This document shows positions 17,023 to 25,251 of a stretch of DNA of 64,000 bases, one piece after another (the stretch's first letter is position 1; each line of letters begins with the position of its first letter). The notes beneath the pieces are model-generated. The model worked only from the letters and a program-made list of their open reading frames with translations. It did no database searches and was not told the DNA's origin. Location: positions 124,001 through 188,000 of the forward strand of contig JAFEDS010000007.1 in NCBI GenBank assembly GCA_018241505.1. The letters are read 5' to 3'. A program made the translations under genes and the position numbers. The DNA is from Pseudomonadota bacterium. GTDB taxonomy: Bacteria > Pseudomonadota > Gammaproteobacteria > Steroidobacterales > Steroidobacteraceae.

Positions 17023-17602
17023 GCGGTGCCACATTTAAAGCATCCAGGGCGAGATTCAACTCCAGGACGTTCACGCGGGGCTCGCCGATGAAGCCCAGGA
17101 GCCTCCCGTGCGCGTGTGCGTCGATGAGTGATTGTACAGCGGCGGGGTCGAGGCTTCTTACGCGAGCAATCCGCGCCGCCTGGTATTGCGCGGCGGCGAT
17201 GCTGATATCCGGGTCGAGGCCGCTGGCTGAGGCGGTGACCAGGTCGACCGGAACGGGCAGCGGGTTGGACGGGTCGGCTGCTTTCAGGGTAGCGATGCGG
17301 CCCTTCACGGCATCGGTGAGCGCGGGGTTCAAGGGACCGAGGTTGGAACCGCCGGAGGCAAGCGCATTGTAGGGCTGCGGTGCGGTGGCTGACGGGCGGC
17401 CCCAGAAATACTTCGGGTCAGTGAAGCTCTGCCCGATGATCCGCGAGCCTACGGCATGCCCGCCCGAGATCACGACGCTGCCCATAGCCTTGTCATGGAA
17501 CAGCAGTTGGGCGATGCCGGTCACGGCGAACGGATACACGACGCCGGTGAGCACGGTCATGACGAGGAAGAGAGCTATTGCCGGCCGGATGATGGGATTC
17601 AT
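17009..17602 (-). CDS. kdpC: K+-transporting ATPase subunit C
   Basis: 197 residues with a single N-terminal membrane helix (~8-30) and the KdpC motif block (GSRIIGQSFTDPKYFWGRPSA). KdpC is the small stabilising subunit of the KdpFABC complex, thought to raise ATP affinity of KdpB. It follows kdpB by 12 bases and has GAGAGG upstream. Its last codons (PPPGA) and stop lie within the REP-like element, which may have altered the C-terminal tail. Confidence 0.95.
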   Translation of the reverse strand: MNPIIRPAIALFLVMTVLTGVVYPFAVTGIAQLLFHDKAMGSVVISGGHAVGSRIIGQSFTDPKYFWGRPSATAPQPYNALASGGSNLGPLNPALTDAVKGRIATLKAADPSNPLPVPVDLVTASASGLDPDISIAAAQYQAARIARVRSLDPAAVQSLIDAHAHGRLLGFIGEPRVNVLELNLALDALNVAPPPGA

Positions 17603-17614
17603 GAGGAGAGCCTC

Positions 17615-19681
17615 TCAGGCGAGGTGCGAAAGCACCAGGCCGATGTCAATCAGCTTGATTCCCGCAAAGGGAATGATGATGCCGCCCAGGCCGTAAATCA
17701 GGAGGTTGCGGCGGAGCAGAACGGCCGCGCCCAGTGGCCTGTATCTCACACCCTTCAGGGCAAGCGGGATGAGGAACACGATGATCAGCGCGTTGAAAAT
17801 CACCGCTGACAGGATCGCGGAAAACGGGCTGGCCAGACCCATCACATTGAGAGCGTTCAGTTGCGGGTAAGTCGAGGCAAACGCCGCGGGAATGATGGCG
17901 AAGTATTTGGCGATGTCGTTGGCGATACTGAACGTGGTCAGCGAACCCCGAGTCATCAGCATCTGCTTGCCCGTCTCCACCACCTCAATGAGCTTGGTGG
18001 GGTTGGAATCGAGATCCACCATGTTGCCGGCCTCTTTCGCAGCCTGGGTGCCGGTGTTCATGGCGACGGCAACATCGGCCTGTGCAAGCGCGGGTGCGTC
18101 GTTCGTGCCGTCTCCAGTCATCGCGACCAGCCGTCCTTCAGCCTGGTGTGAGCGAATCAACCCGAGCTTGGCTTCAGGGGTCGCTTCCGCGAGGAAATCG
18201 TCGACCCCGGCCTCCGCTGCGATCGCCGCTGCTGTCAGTGGATTGTCGCCGGTGATCATGATGGTCTTGATGCCCATGCGGCGCAGCTCGCCGAACCGCT
18301 CCTTGATGCCTCCTTTGACGATGTCCTTGAGCTCGATGACACCCAGCACCCGGGGCCCGTCGCTGACCAACAGCGGGGTGCTGCCGCGGCGGGCGACTTC
18401 CTGCACCGTTGTCAGGATGGCCTTGGGAAAAGAATCGCCAATGTGTTTCTGGATGGCATCGGCGGCGCCTTTGCGTATCCGGCGGCTTCCGAGGTCGACT
18501 CCACTCATGCGCGTGTGCGCGGAAAAGGCCACAAACACGGCATTCAGCGCCGCGAGATCGCGCTCGCGCAGCTTGAATCGCTGCTTGGCCAACACGACAA
18601 TGCTGCGCCCTTCCGGTGTTTCATCCGACAGGGAGGCAAGCTGAGCCGCGCTCGCCAACTCTTCTTCCGTCACGCCGGAAGCCGGAATGAACGCGGCGGC
18701 CTGGCGATTGCCGAGGGTGATGGTGCCGGTCTTGTCGAGCAGCAGGACATCCACATCGCCGGCGGCCTCAACAGCACGGCCGGACGTGGCGATGACGTTG
18801 GCCTGGAGCATGCGGCTCATGCCCGCGACCCCGATGGCTGACAGCAGGCCGCCAATAGTGGTCGGGATCAGGCATACCAACAGCGCGATCAATGCCGTGA
18901 CGGTGATCGGGGTTCCGGCCTTGGCGACCTCCACGCCATAGAGCGAATACGGCAGCAGCGTCGCTGTTGCCAAGAGGAACACCAGAGTCAACGCCACCAG
19001 CAGAATGGTGAGGGCGATCTCGTTCGGAGTTTTCTGGCGCTGGGCATTTTCGACCATGGAAATCATCCGGTCGATGAAGGTTTCGCCAGGATTGACCGTC
19101 ACACGGATGACGATCCAATCGGACAGCACGCGCGTACCGCCGGTCACGGCGGAGAAATCGCCACCGGACTCGCGGATGACAGGAGCGGATTCACCGGTGA
19201 TGGCGCTCTCATCCACCGAGGCGGCACCTTCGATGACTTCGCCATCCGCGGGGATGTAGTCACCGGTTTCGACCAGGACGATGTCGCCCTTGCGGAGCTG
19301 ATCCGCGCGCACCGTCGAGTGGCGGATGCGCTCTTTGCGGGATGTCAGCTTCTTTGCCAGCACAGTTTGCTTCAAACCGCGCAAGGCGGCCGCCTGCGCC
19401 TTGCTGCGGCCTTCGGCCAGCGCTTCGGCAAAGTTGGCAAACAAGACGGTGAACCACAGCCAGATCGCAACGGTGAGAATGAACCAGGCGGGCGCTTCGC
19501 CGGCTCCGCCCAGCGCCTGGACCCACAGCGCGGTGGTGAGGATGCTGCCGATGTACACGACAAACATGACCGGGTTGCGCCATTGGACGCGGGGGTCGAG
19601 TTTCTTGAAGGACTCGGCCACCGCGGGGCCCATCAGCGCCCGATCAAACATTGAGAGTTTGCGGGCGGGGAGCTCATTCAT
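17615..19681 (-). CDS. kdpB: K+-transporting P-type ATPase subunit B
   Basis: 688 residues. Contains the phosphorylation motif DKTGTIT (Asp near residue 313), the TGES actuator motif, the hinge motif [16 protein letters not shown], and the seven or so membrane spans expected for KdpB. It hydrolyses ATP to drive K+ from KdpA into the cytoplasm. ATG 19681 is preferred over a GTG nine bases upstream because it overlaps the kdpA stop as ATGA. Length matches E. coli KdpB (~682). Confidence 0.97.
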   Translation of the reverse strand: MNELPARKLSMFDRALMGPAVAESFKKLDPRVQWRNPVMFVVYIGSILTTALWVQALGGAGEAPAWFILTVAIWLWFTVLFANFAEALAEGRSKAQAAALRGLKQTVLAKKLTSRKERIRHSTVRADQLRKGDIVLVETGDYIPADGEVIEGAASVDESAITGESAPVIRESGGDFSAVTGGTRVLSDWIVIRVTVNPGETFIDRMISMVENAQRQKTPNEIALTILLVALTLVFLLATATLLPYSLYGVEVAKAGTPITVTALIALLVCLIPTTIGGLLSAIGVAGMSRMLQANVIATSGRAVEAAGDVDVLLLDKTGTITLGNRQAAAFIPASGVTEEELASAAQLASLSDETPEGRSIVVLAKQRFKLRERDLAALNAVFVAFSAHTRMSGVDLGSRRIRKGAADAIQKHIGDSFPKAILTTVQEVARRGSTPLLVSDGPRVLGVIELKDIVKGGIKERFGELRRMGIKTIMITGDNPLTAAAIAAEAGVDDFLAEATPEAKLGLIRSHQAEGRLVAMTGDGTNDAPALAQADVAVAMNTGTQAAKEAGNMVDLDSNPTKLIEVVETGKQMLMTRGSLTTFSIANDIAKYFAIIPAAFASTYPQLNALNVMGLASPFSAILSAVIFNALIIVFLIPLALKGVRYRPLGAAVLLRRNLLIYGLGGIIIPFAGIKLIDIGLVLSHLA

Positions 19682-21402
19682 TTCAAGCACCCCGCAAGGG
19701 TCAAATGTTCAACAATCGGTCCGAGCGCCAGCGCGGGCACGAAGGTCAACGCCCCCACCAGCAACACCGTACCGATCAACAGGACTACGAACGTCGGGCC
19801 GTGGGTCAGCATCGTCCCGGCGGTCACGGGCACGCGCTTCTTGGCCGCGAGAGAACCGGCGATGGCCAGCACCGCTACAATCGGCCAGAAACGCCCGAAC
19901 CACATCGTGAGGCCCAGCGCGATGTTGTAGAACGGCGTGTTGGCTGAAATGCCGCCGAAGGCGCTGCCGTTGTTGTTACCGGCCGAGGAGAAGGCATACA
20001 GAATTTCGGAGAAACCGTGTGCGCCCGGGTTTGCCACACCGGCCTTGCCGGCGGCCACACTGACTGCCAGCGCGGTTCCGGCCAGCACAATGAACGGCAT
20101 GACGAGGATTGCGATGGAGCTCATCTTGATTTCAAACGCTTCGATCTTCTTGCCGAGATACTCCGGGGTGCGCCCGATCATCAGGCCTGCAATGAACACA
20201 CCGACCATGGCGAAAATGAGCATGGAGTACAGACCGGTACCCACCCCTCCAAACACAACCTCACCCAGTTGCATCTGGAACAGGGGTACGAAACCACCGA
20301 GCGGCGTGTAGGAGTCGTGCGTCGAGTTGACAGCGCCCGTGGACGTCGCTGTCGTGACTGAAGCGAACAGCGCCGATGAGCCGATGCCAAAACGTGACTC
20401 CTTCCCCTCCATGTTGCCACCCGGCTGCAGGGCGCCGGCGGCCTGGTCCACTCCCAACTTCGAAATCAGGGGATTGCCCTGCTGCTCGCTGTGCACACCG
20501 AGGCCCACCAGGGGCAGGAACAGGAGGGTCATTGCCGCGAATACGGCCCACCCCTGCCGGGTATCGCCGACCAGGCGGCCGAATGTGTACGTCAATCCCA
20601 TCGGGATGAGCAACATCGCGAACATTTCGAACAGGTTGGAAAGCGCCGTCGGATTCTCGAAGGGATGCGACGAGTTGGCGTTCGCGAAGCCGCCGCCGTT
20701 GGTCCCCAGCTCCTTGATGCTCTCCTGCGAGGCCATGGGGCCCATCGGCAGGGTTTGTTTCTGGGTCTCGATGGTGCTGACGTCCTTGTAGCCACTGAAG
20801 TTCTGCACGACGCCCTGCCCCACGAGCAGGAGGGCCAACAGGAGAGCCAGCGGAAGCAGGATGTAGAGAGTCGACCGAGTGAGGTCGGTCCACACATTAC
20901 CGATCGTGCCGGCGCTGTGCCGCGCGAACCCACGTATGAGCGCGATGGCGACGACGATGCCGGACGCGGCCGACAGGAAGTTCTGTACCGCGAGACCCGC
21001 CATTTGAGCCAGATAGCCCAGGGTGGACTCGCCGGAGTAGCCCTGCCAGTTTGTGTTGGTGACGAAGCTGATTGCGGTGTTGAAGGAGGAGTCGGGGGAT
21101 ACGTTGGCGAATTGTTGCGGGTTGAGGGGAAGCCATGCCTGGAAGCGCTGGAGTGCGTAGAGGCAGAGCACGCCCAGTGTGTTGAAGATGAGAAGGGCAA
21201 CCGCATACTGCCTCCAGCTCATCTGGGCATCCGGGTCGATGCCGCATAACCGGTAAACAAAGGCCTCGAAGCGCGCGCCGACACGCAGCGGCCAGATGGG
21301 ACGCCCTTCCATCACGTGGGCCATGTAAAACCCGAAGGGCTTTACAGTCACGAGCAGCAGCAGGAAGAACACCGCCACAAGGACGATTGAGACGGGCGTC
21401 AC
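19678..21402 (-). CDS. kdpA: K+-transporting ATPase subunit A
   Basis: 574 residues from GTG 21402. A polytopic channel-like subunit with about ten membrane segments and repeated selectivity-filter regions (for example GTNGGGF near the middle), related to Trk/Ktr K+ transporters. The frame is open further upstream, but the upstream part is kdpF sequence read in another frame. The GTG shares one base with the kdpF stop (TAGTG) and has GGAG nine bases upstream, which fixes the start. Confidence 0.95.
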   Translation of the reverse strand: MTPVSIVLVAVFFLLLLVTVKPFGFYMAHVMEGRPIWPLRVGARFEAFVYRLCGIDPDAQMSWRQYAVALLIFNTLGVLCLYALQRFQAWLPLNPQQFANVSPDSSFNTAISFVTNTNWQGYSGESTLGYLAQMAGLAVQNFLSAASGIVVAIALIRGFARHSAGTIGNVWTDLTRSTLYILLPLALLLALLLVGQGVVQNFSGYKDVSTIETQKQTLPMGPMASQESIKELGTNGGGFANANSSHPFENPTALSNLFEMFAMLLIPMGLTYTFGRLVGDTRQGWAVFAAMTLLFLPLVGLGVHSEQQGNPLISKLGVDQAAGALQPGGNMEGKESRFGIGSSALFASVTTATSTGAVNSTHDSYTPLGGFVPLFQMQLGEVVFGGVGTGLYSMLIFAMVGVFIAGLMIGRTPEYLGKKIEAFEIKMSSIAILVMPFIVLAGTALAVSVAAGKAGVANPGAHGFSEILYAFSSAGNNNGSAFGGISANTPFYNIALGLTMWFGRFWPIVAVLAIAGSLAAKKRVPVTAGTMLTHGPTFVVLLIGTVLLVGALTFVPALALGPIVEHLTLAGCLK

Positions 21403-21491
21403 TAGAATTTCTCCGGTTTGAACAACGCGTACAGCAGGTACACAAAGAGCCCCGCTGTCAGCGCACCGCTGACGATGTACACGACGCTCAC
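21402..21491 (-). CDS. kdpF: K+-transporting ATPase subunit F (29 aa)
   Basis: A 29-residue single-span peptide beginning VSVVYIVSGAL and ending LFKPEKF, the signature of KdpF, which binds and stabilises the KdpABC complex in the inner membrane. GTG 21491 has GGGAGG eight bases upstream. The start overlaps the stop of a preceding 30-codon membrane ORF (GTGA) and the stop overlaps the kdpA start (TAGTG). Confidence 0.9.
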   Translation of the reverse strand: MSVVYIVSGALTAGLFVYLLYALFKPEKF

Positions 21492-21580
21492 CCGACACCT
21501 CCCAGGCGGGACAGCGCCCAGGCGAGCCAGTGCGTGGCGGCGTACAGGGCGACGATGATCAGGATGAAAACGAGGTCCAA
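21488..21580 (-). CDS. 30-aa membrane peptide upstream of kdpF
   Basis: Reading from TTG 21580 gives LDLVFILIIVALYAATHWLA and ten further residues: one hydrophobic helix with a positive tail. A textbook AAGGAG lies six bases upstream of the TTG, and the TGA overlaps the kdpF GTG as GTGA. I recall similar tiny ORFs encoding a single helix upstream of kdpF in other Proteobacteria. Probably a further small accessory peptide of the Kdp complex or a coupling ORF. The spacing and overlap are seen directly; the role is inferred. Confidence 0.65.
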   Translation of the reverse strand: MDLVFILIIVALYAATHWLAWALSRLGGVG

Positions 21581-21717
21581 GGACCACTCCTTTTGTGTTT
21601 GTTGCGCAACCGGTTGCCCCTGCCCTTACCCGCCACGCGGGAAAGCAGCAGCGCGACGGCGATGTAGACGCCCAGGAGCCCGGTAATCAGGGCGAAGGCG
21701 ATGTTTGACTTGTCCAT
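21559..21717 (-). CDS. 52-aa putative membrane peptide, start of kdp transcript
   Basis: ATG 21717 opens MDKSNIAFALITGLLGVYIA and continues through a hydrophobic helix to a basic, Gly/Lys/Arg-rich tail, 52 residues in all. It overlaps the next 30-aa ORF by 22 bases. No good Shine-Dalgarno sequence is visible. The hydrophobic-then-basic pattern and the position at the head of the Kdp operon make it plausible, but its frame also runs upstream through low-complexity DNA, so caution is needed. Confidence 0.4.
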   Translation of the reverse strand: MDKSNIAFALITGLLGVYIAVALLLSRVAGKGRGNRLRNKHKRSGPWTSFSS

Positions 21718-21754
21718 GGCGGGGAATGTAGGGGCGGCGGCGTTAAGACGGCGT

Positions 21755-21975
21755 GAGAAAACGTGGCGACGGGCGTGGCGGCGGGTGCGGCGCGGGTGCG
21801 GGCCGCGCTGTGTATGAGGTGCGCGGTGCATACGCGGCGATGGGCGCGGCGGGTGCGGCGACGGGCGCGACGGCGGGTGCGGCGTGGGTGTGGCGACGGG
21901 CGCGGCGACGGGTGCGGCGGCGGGTGCGGCGTGGGTGCGGTGTATGAGGCGCGTGGTGCAGACGGGACGGTGGGC
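21755..21975. repeat. GC minisatellite between kdp and the divergent gene
   Basis: About 220 bases built from variants of GGGYGCGGCGRC (roughly 6- and 12-base periodicity), G-rich on the plus strand. Two copies of GTGTATGAGGYGCGYGGTGCA (near 21810 and 21940) flank the densest part. Several frames stay open through it but encode only Arg/Pro/Ala-rich low complexity. It lies just upstream of the Kdp small ORFs, in or near the operon's control region. Confidence 0.7.
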
Positions 21976-22053
21976 GGCGGCAGGGACTTTGGCATGGCCT
22001 TGGCCATGCGCCATTTACGCGACGTACCTCCAGGAATTGAACAAAAGCTGGCA

Positions 22054-22071
22054 AGTCGCCGACTGGCGACT
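22054..22071. promoter_or_regulatory. Perfect inverted repeat upstream of small membrane ORF
   Basis: AGTCGCC-GACT-GGCGACT, a perfect seven-pair repeat with a four-base spacer, 59 bases before ATG 22131 and beyond the minisatellite from kdp. No T-run follows. It may be an operator for the divergent pair, but nothing in the sequence identifies the protein. Confidence 0.3.
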
Positions 22072-22130
22072 CCCCCTGGCCGCACATCGGCTGTTATGTT
22101 CCAGGGCAGCCAAACGGGGACGAGCGCGCA

Positions 22131-22283
22131 ATGGACTTTTCATCTTTCCAACTCGATGACAGCAGCATCAGCGTCATTGCCATGGTGGTTGGCATGATCG
22201 GCGGCTATTGGGTCAACGGCCGGCTGCAGCAACTCAAGGCGAAGCAGGCGAAGGTGCCCGCGCGCACGTCGCACAAAAAATAG
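22131..22283 (+). CDS. 50-aa putative membrane protein
   Basis: ATG 22131 starts MDFSSFQLDDSSISVIAMVV, followed by a Gly-rich hydrophobic helix (MIGGYWVNG) and a Lys-rich cytoplasmic tail ending TSHKK: one membrane segment with positive-inside topology. A GGGGA lies about 11 bases upstream, a weak match. It precedes the HAD fusion gene by 73 bases in the same direction. The function is unknown; membrane-protein-like composition and topology are the main support. Confidence 0.5.
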   Translation: MDFSSFQLDDSSISVIAMVVGMIGGYWVNGRLQQLKAKQAKVPARTSHKK

Positions 22284-22356
22284 TTCCTTCCGGGTATGAC
22301 GGCCCGCACCCCGTCATACTCGGCCCCGGAATGCTACTTGCGAGCCCCCGGGGACC

Positions 22357-23724
22357 ATGCGCTATCTCACGTTATGCACCGACTACGACGGAACCCTGGC
22401 CACTGAAGGCAGGGTATTTCCCGAAACCGTTGCCGCTGTCGAGCAACTGCTGGCTTCAGGCCGAAAAACGGTGCTCGTCACCGGCCGCGAGCTCGATGAG
22501 CTGAAGACGGTCTGCCCGTACCTGCACCTGTTCGAGTGGGTGGTCGCCGAAAACGGCGCCCTGCTCTACGAACCCAAAACCGACACCGAGACGCCGCTGG
22601 CCGAGCGGCCACCCGACGCCTTTGTCGCTGCGCTGCGCGCTCGCGGCGTGGAGCGCATTTCCGTCGGCCGCGTGATCATCGCGACCTGGGAGCCCTGGGA
22701 AACGGTCGTGCTCGAAACCATCAAGGACCACGGCCTCGAGTTACAGGTCATTTTCAACAAGGGCGCGGTCATGATCCTGCCGGCCGGCGTGAACAAAGCG
22801 AGCGGCCTGCTCGCGGCGCTCGAGAAACTGGGTGTGTCCGCGCACAACGCTGTCGGGATTGGAGATGCGGAAAACGACCATGCGCTGCTGGCCTTGTGCG
22901 AGTGCGGTGTCGCCACCGCAAATGCCTTGCCGACACTGAAGGAAGCGGCTGATTTCGTCACGACAGGCGCACGGGGTGCGGGTGTTAGCGAGCTGATTCA
23001 AGGCTTGCTGACGGACGATCTCGCCTCACGCGAAGCCGAGCTGACGCGGCGGCACATCGTGTTTGGGGTGGATGCCGCAGACCAGGAAGTCCGGATCCAT
23101 CCATATGGAGAGAATATTCTGCTGACCGGGGAGACCGGCAGTGGCAAGTCGGAGTCGGCCGCGGCGCTGTTGGAGGCGCTGTCGGAATCGAAGTACAGCT
23201 TCTGCGTGATGGACTCCGACGGCGGTTACGAAACGATCACCGGGGCTGTGTCGCTCGGAACTCGCGAGCGGCCACCCAGTATCGAGGAAATACTGAAGCT
23301 GTTCAGGAGCCCTGACCGCAGCGGTGTCATCAACCTTTCCGGCCTGGCGGTGGGGGAGCGCAAGGCATTCATTACATCGTTACTGCCGCACCTGACAGAC
23401 CTGCTGTCACGGACCGGGCGGCCGCACTGGCTGGTGATCGACAGCGAAAAAGCACCGCCCGAAGGAGGCGCGGCGGCTGCAAGCCTGCTGCAGATTGCGT
23501 CGCGGCCAAAGCAGCTCACGTCAGCGGCACTCGGCGAAGTGAACCTGTTGCTCGCCACCGGTCACTCACCGGAGGAATTGATTCAGGAGTTTTGTCAGAA
23601 GGCGGAAATTGCCTGTCCGCAGGTGGATCCGGTGACGCTTCAGACGGGAGAGCTGCTGGCGTGGCGACCGAAGGTTCGTGGCGCGGCGCCGTTCCGGTTG
23701 AGGATCAAACCTCGGGCGCGGTGA
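22357..23724 (+). CDS. HAD-IIB phosphatase fused to P-loop ATPase domain
   Basis: 455 residues. Residues ~1-225 are a Cof-type HAD hydrolase: nucleophile motif DYDGTL (9-14), motif II VTGRE, motif III Lys near NKASG, and motif IV GIGDAENDHALL. Residues ~235-455 form a P-loop NTPase with Walker A GETGSGKSES near 258-267 and a 'WLVIDSE' strand that may serve as Walker B; the layout is reminiscent of HerA/DUF87-type ATPases. No membrane segment or signal. The HAD half probably acts on a phosphorylated sugar or similar metabolite; how the ATPase half works is unknown. No obvious operon partner downstream for 289 bases. Confidence 0.8.
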   Translation: MRYLTLCTDYDGTLATEGRVFPETVAAVEQLLASGRKTVLVTGRELDELKTVCPYLHLFEWVVAENGALLYEPKTDTETPLAERPPDAFVAALRARGVERISVGRVIIATWEPWETVVLETIKDHGLELQVIFNKGAVMILPAGVNKASGLLAALEKLGVSAHNAVGIGDAENDHALLALCECGVATANALPTLKEAADFVTTGARGAGVSELIQGLLTDDLASREAELTRRHIVFGVDAADQEVRIHPYGENILLTGETGSGKSESAAALLEALSESKYSFCVMDSDGGYETITGAVSLGTRERPPSIEEILKLFRSPDRSGVINLSGLAVGERKAFITSLLPHLTDLLSRTGRPHWLVIDSEKAPPEGGAAAASLLQIASRPKQLTSAALGEVNLLLATGHSPEELIQEFCQKAEIACPQVDPVTLQTGELLAWRPKVRGAAPFRLRIKPRAR

Positions 23725-24013
23725 GCCGGGACGACGCGGCCGCGCGGGGCGGTGCCAACACCGGACGGCGATGGGCGGTCGCCCTGTCAGCGGTGGCAGG
23801 GGAAAACAGTTGTCAGCTTCACACAGATTGTGTTTCAGTCGTGTTTCAGCGCACTCATCGGCACGAATGTGATGAACGTCCACTTTGTCCAACGGTCCAT
23901 GTGATACATCCGCAGACAGTTATCCGGTACCGCCTTTTGTCGCACACCTGTCATGACTCATCGGCATTCTTCGCGCACATCGGCCCGGTGAGGGGCCCGC
24001 ACAGGACTGAGAA

Positions 24014-24238
24014 ATGATGCACGCCAGCCCTTTAGCCATTATCACCATGCGCCGTGAGCTCGCGGCCCGGTACCAGACGACAACCCGTCAGTGGCTCGCA
24101 GCTCGCAACACGTACCGCCGCCTGCACGAAGCGCCCGTGAAAAACATCATTGCCCTGCGCGATGCGGCGCAGCGCCTGGACCAGCTCGATCGTGGACGTG
24201 CCTCATTGATGCGTGACCTGAAGGCCCTCTCGGATTGA
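24014..24238 (+). CDS. 74-aa hypothetical protein, coupled to LD-carboxypeptidase
   Basis: A short, basic, helical protein with many Arg and Leu residues and no membrane segment. A modest AGGA lies about eight bases upstream of the first of two adjacent ATG codons. Its TGA overlaps the TTG start of the next gene (TTGA), which supports real translation and coupling. No family recognised. The 289 bases upstream (23725-24013) hold no feature I can support and probably contain the promoter of this pair. Confidence 0.5.
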   Translation: MMHASPLAIITMRRELAARYQTTTRQWLAARNTYRRLHEAPVKNIIALRDAAQRLDQLDRGRASLMRDLKALSD

Positions 24239-25251
24239 CGGCTTCCGAACCCTGGCGACTGAAGACCATTTTTCATAAATCACGCGCTCTGCGCCCTGGC
24301 GACTCGGTCGCCGCCATTGCACCCGCCGGACCCTTCGAACGCGAGTCGTTTGAAGCCGGCCTCGCCATCCTCGCCGAACGCTACCGCGTTCATTACGACC
24401 CCGGAATCTTCCAGCGTCGCCGCTACCTGGCGGGTGACGATGCCCGCAGGCTCAAAGAGCTGAGTGGCGCCCTCGCCGACCGTGAGACGCGAGCGATTTT
24501 TTGCGCACGCGGCGGGTACGGGACGATGCGGCTGCTCCCGAAGCTGGCGGCGAGCGGCGGCGACCGACACGGGGTGCTGCATACGGCGGGCCACGGCACC
24601 GCGCGGCAGAGTGCGCCGACTGACACCGGATCCCGCGCCGATCGACGGCTCAAACCCATCATCGGCTTCTCGGATATCACCGCCCTGCACCAGTGGCGCC
24701 AGAGCCAGGGATTCGTGAGCATTCACGGCCCCGTACTGACTCAGTTGGGTCGGCTCGGCCGGGAGACGAGTGAGCGCTTGTTCGCGTTGCTGGAGTCCAG
24801 CGAACCGGCCGCGCCCCTGCGGGGCACTGCGACCTTCGTAGAAGGAACCGCCGAGGGACCCTTGCTGGGCGGCAACCTCTCCATGTTTACGCGCCTGTTG
24901 GGTACGCCCTACATGCCCGACCTGGAGGGCGCAATCCTGATTTTCGAGGATGTTGGCGAGCGCCCGTATCGCCTGGACCGGATGTGGACCCACCTGGAGC
25001 TGGCCGGCGTATTCCGTCAAATCGCAGGCATTGCGCTCGGATCATTCACGCACTGCGAAGAGCGCGATGCGGACTACAGCAGCCAGGACATACTGCGGGA
25101 TCTCGCTGTCGCGACGGGCCTGCCTTGCGCAACCGGCTTCCGGGTAGGCCACGGCGACGTGAATGAGCCTGTGCCGTTGGGCATCCGAGTCCGCCTGGAC
25201 GCCACAACAGCACAGCTCACTTTCCTGGAGTCGGCGACCTCAGAAGAGTGA
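24235..25251 (+). CDS. ldcA: LD-carboxypeptidase (peptidase S66, muramoyltetrapeptide carboxypeptidase)
   Basis: 338 residues. Family role: removes the terminal D-alanine from murein tetrapeptides during peptidoglycan recycling, in the cytoplasm. Seen: RPGDSVAAIAPAGP at the N-terminus, the CARGGYGTMRLL block, nucleophile Ser146 in GFSD, a Glu near 236 in IFEDVGE and His near 305 in VGHGDVN, which fit the S66 Ser-Glu-His triad. Between GGYGTMRLLP and KPIIGFSD there are about 30 extra residues (ASGGDRHGVLHTAG and following) that ordinary family members lack, putting the Ser at 146 rather than about 115. The start is TTG 24235; no ATG is available until well inside the domain. Confidence 0.88.
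   Translation: MTASEPWRLKTIFHKSRALRPGDSVAAIAPAGPFERESFEAGLAILAERYRVHYDPGIFQRRRYLAGDDARRLKELSGALADRETRAIFCARGGYGTMRLLPKLAASGGDRHGVLHTAGHGTARQSAPTDTGSRADRRLKPIIGFSDITALHQWRQSQGFVSIHGPVLTQLGRLGRETSERLFALLESSEPAAPLRGTATFVEGTAEGPLLGGNLSMFTRLLGTPYMPDLEGAILIFEDVGERPYRLDRMWTHLELAGVFRQIAGIALGSFTHCEERDADYSSQDILRDLAVATGLPCATGFRVGHGDVNEPVPLGIRVRLDATTAQLTFLESATSEE

Noticed and set aside
21559-22014. A 151-codon minus-strand frame through the GC minisatellite
   Set aside because: The upstream part is Arg/Pro/Ala low complexity from the repeat, and other frames also stay open. Only the last 52 codons look protein-like and are listed separately.
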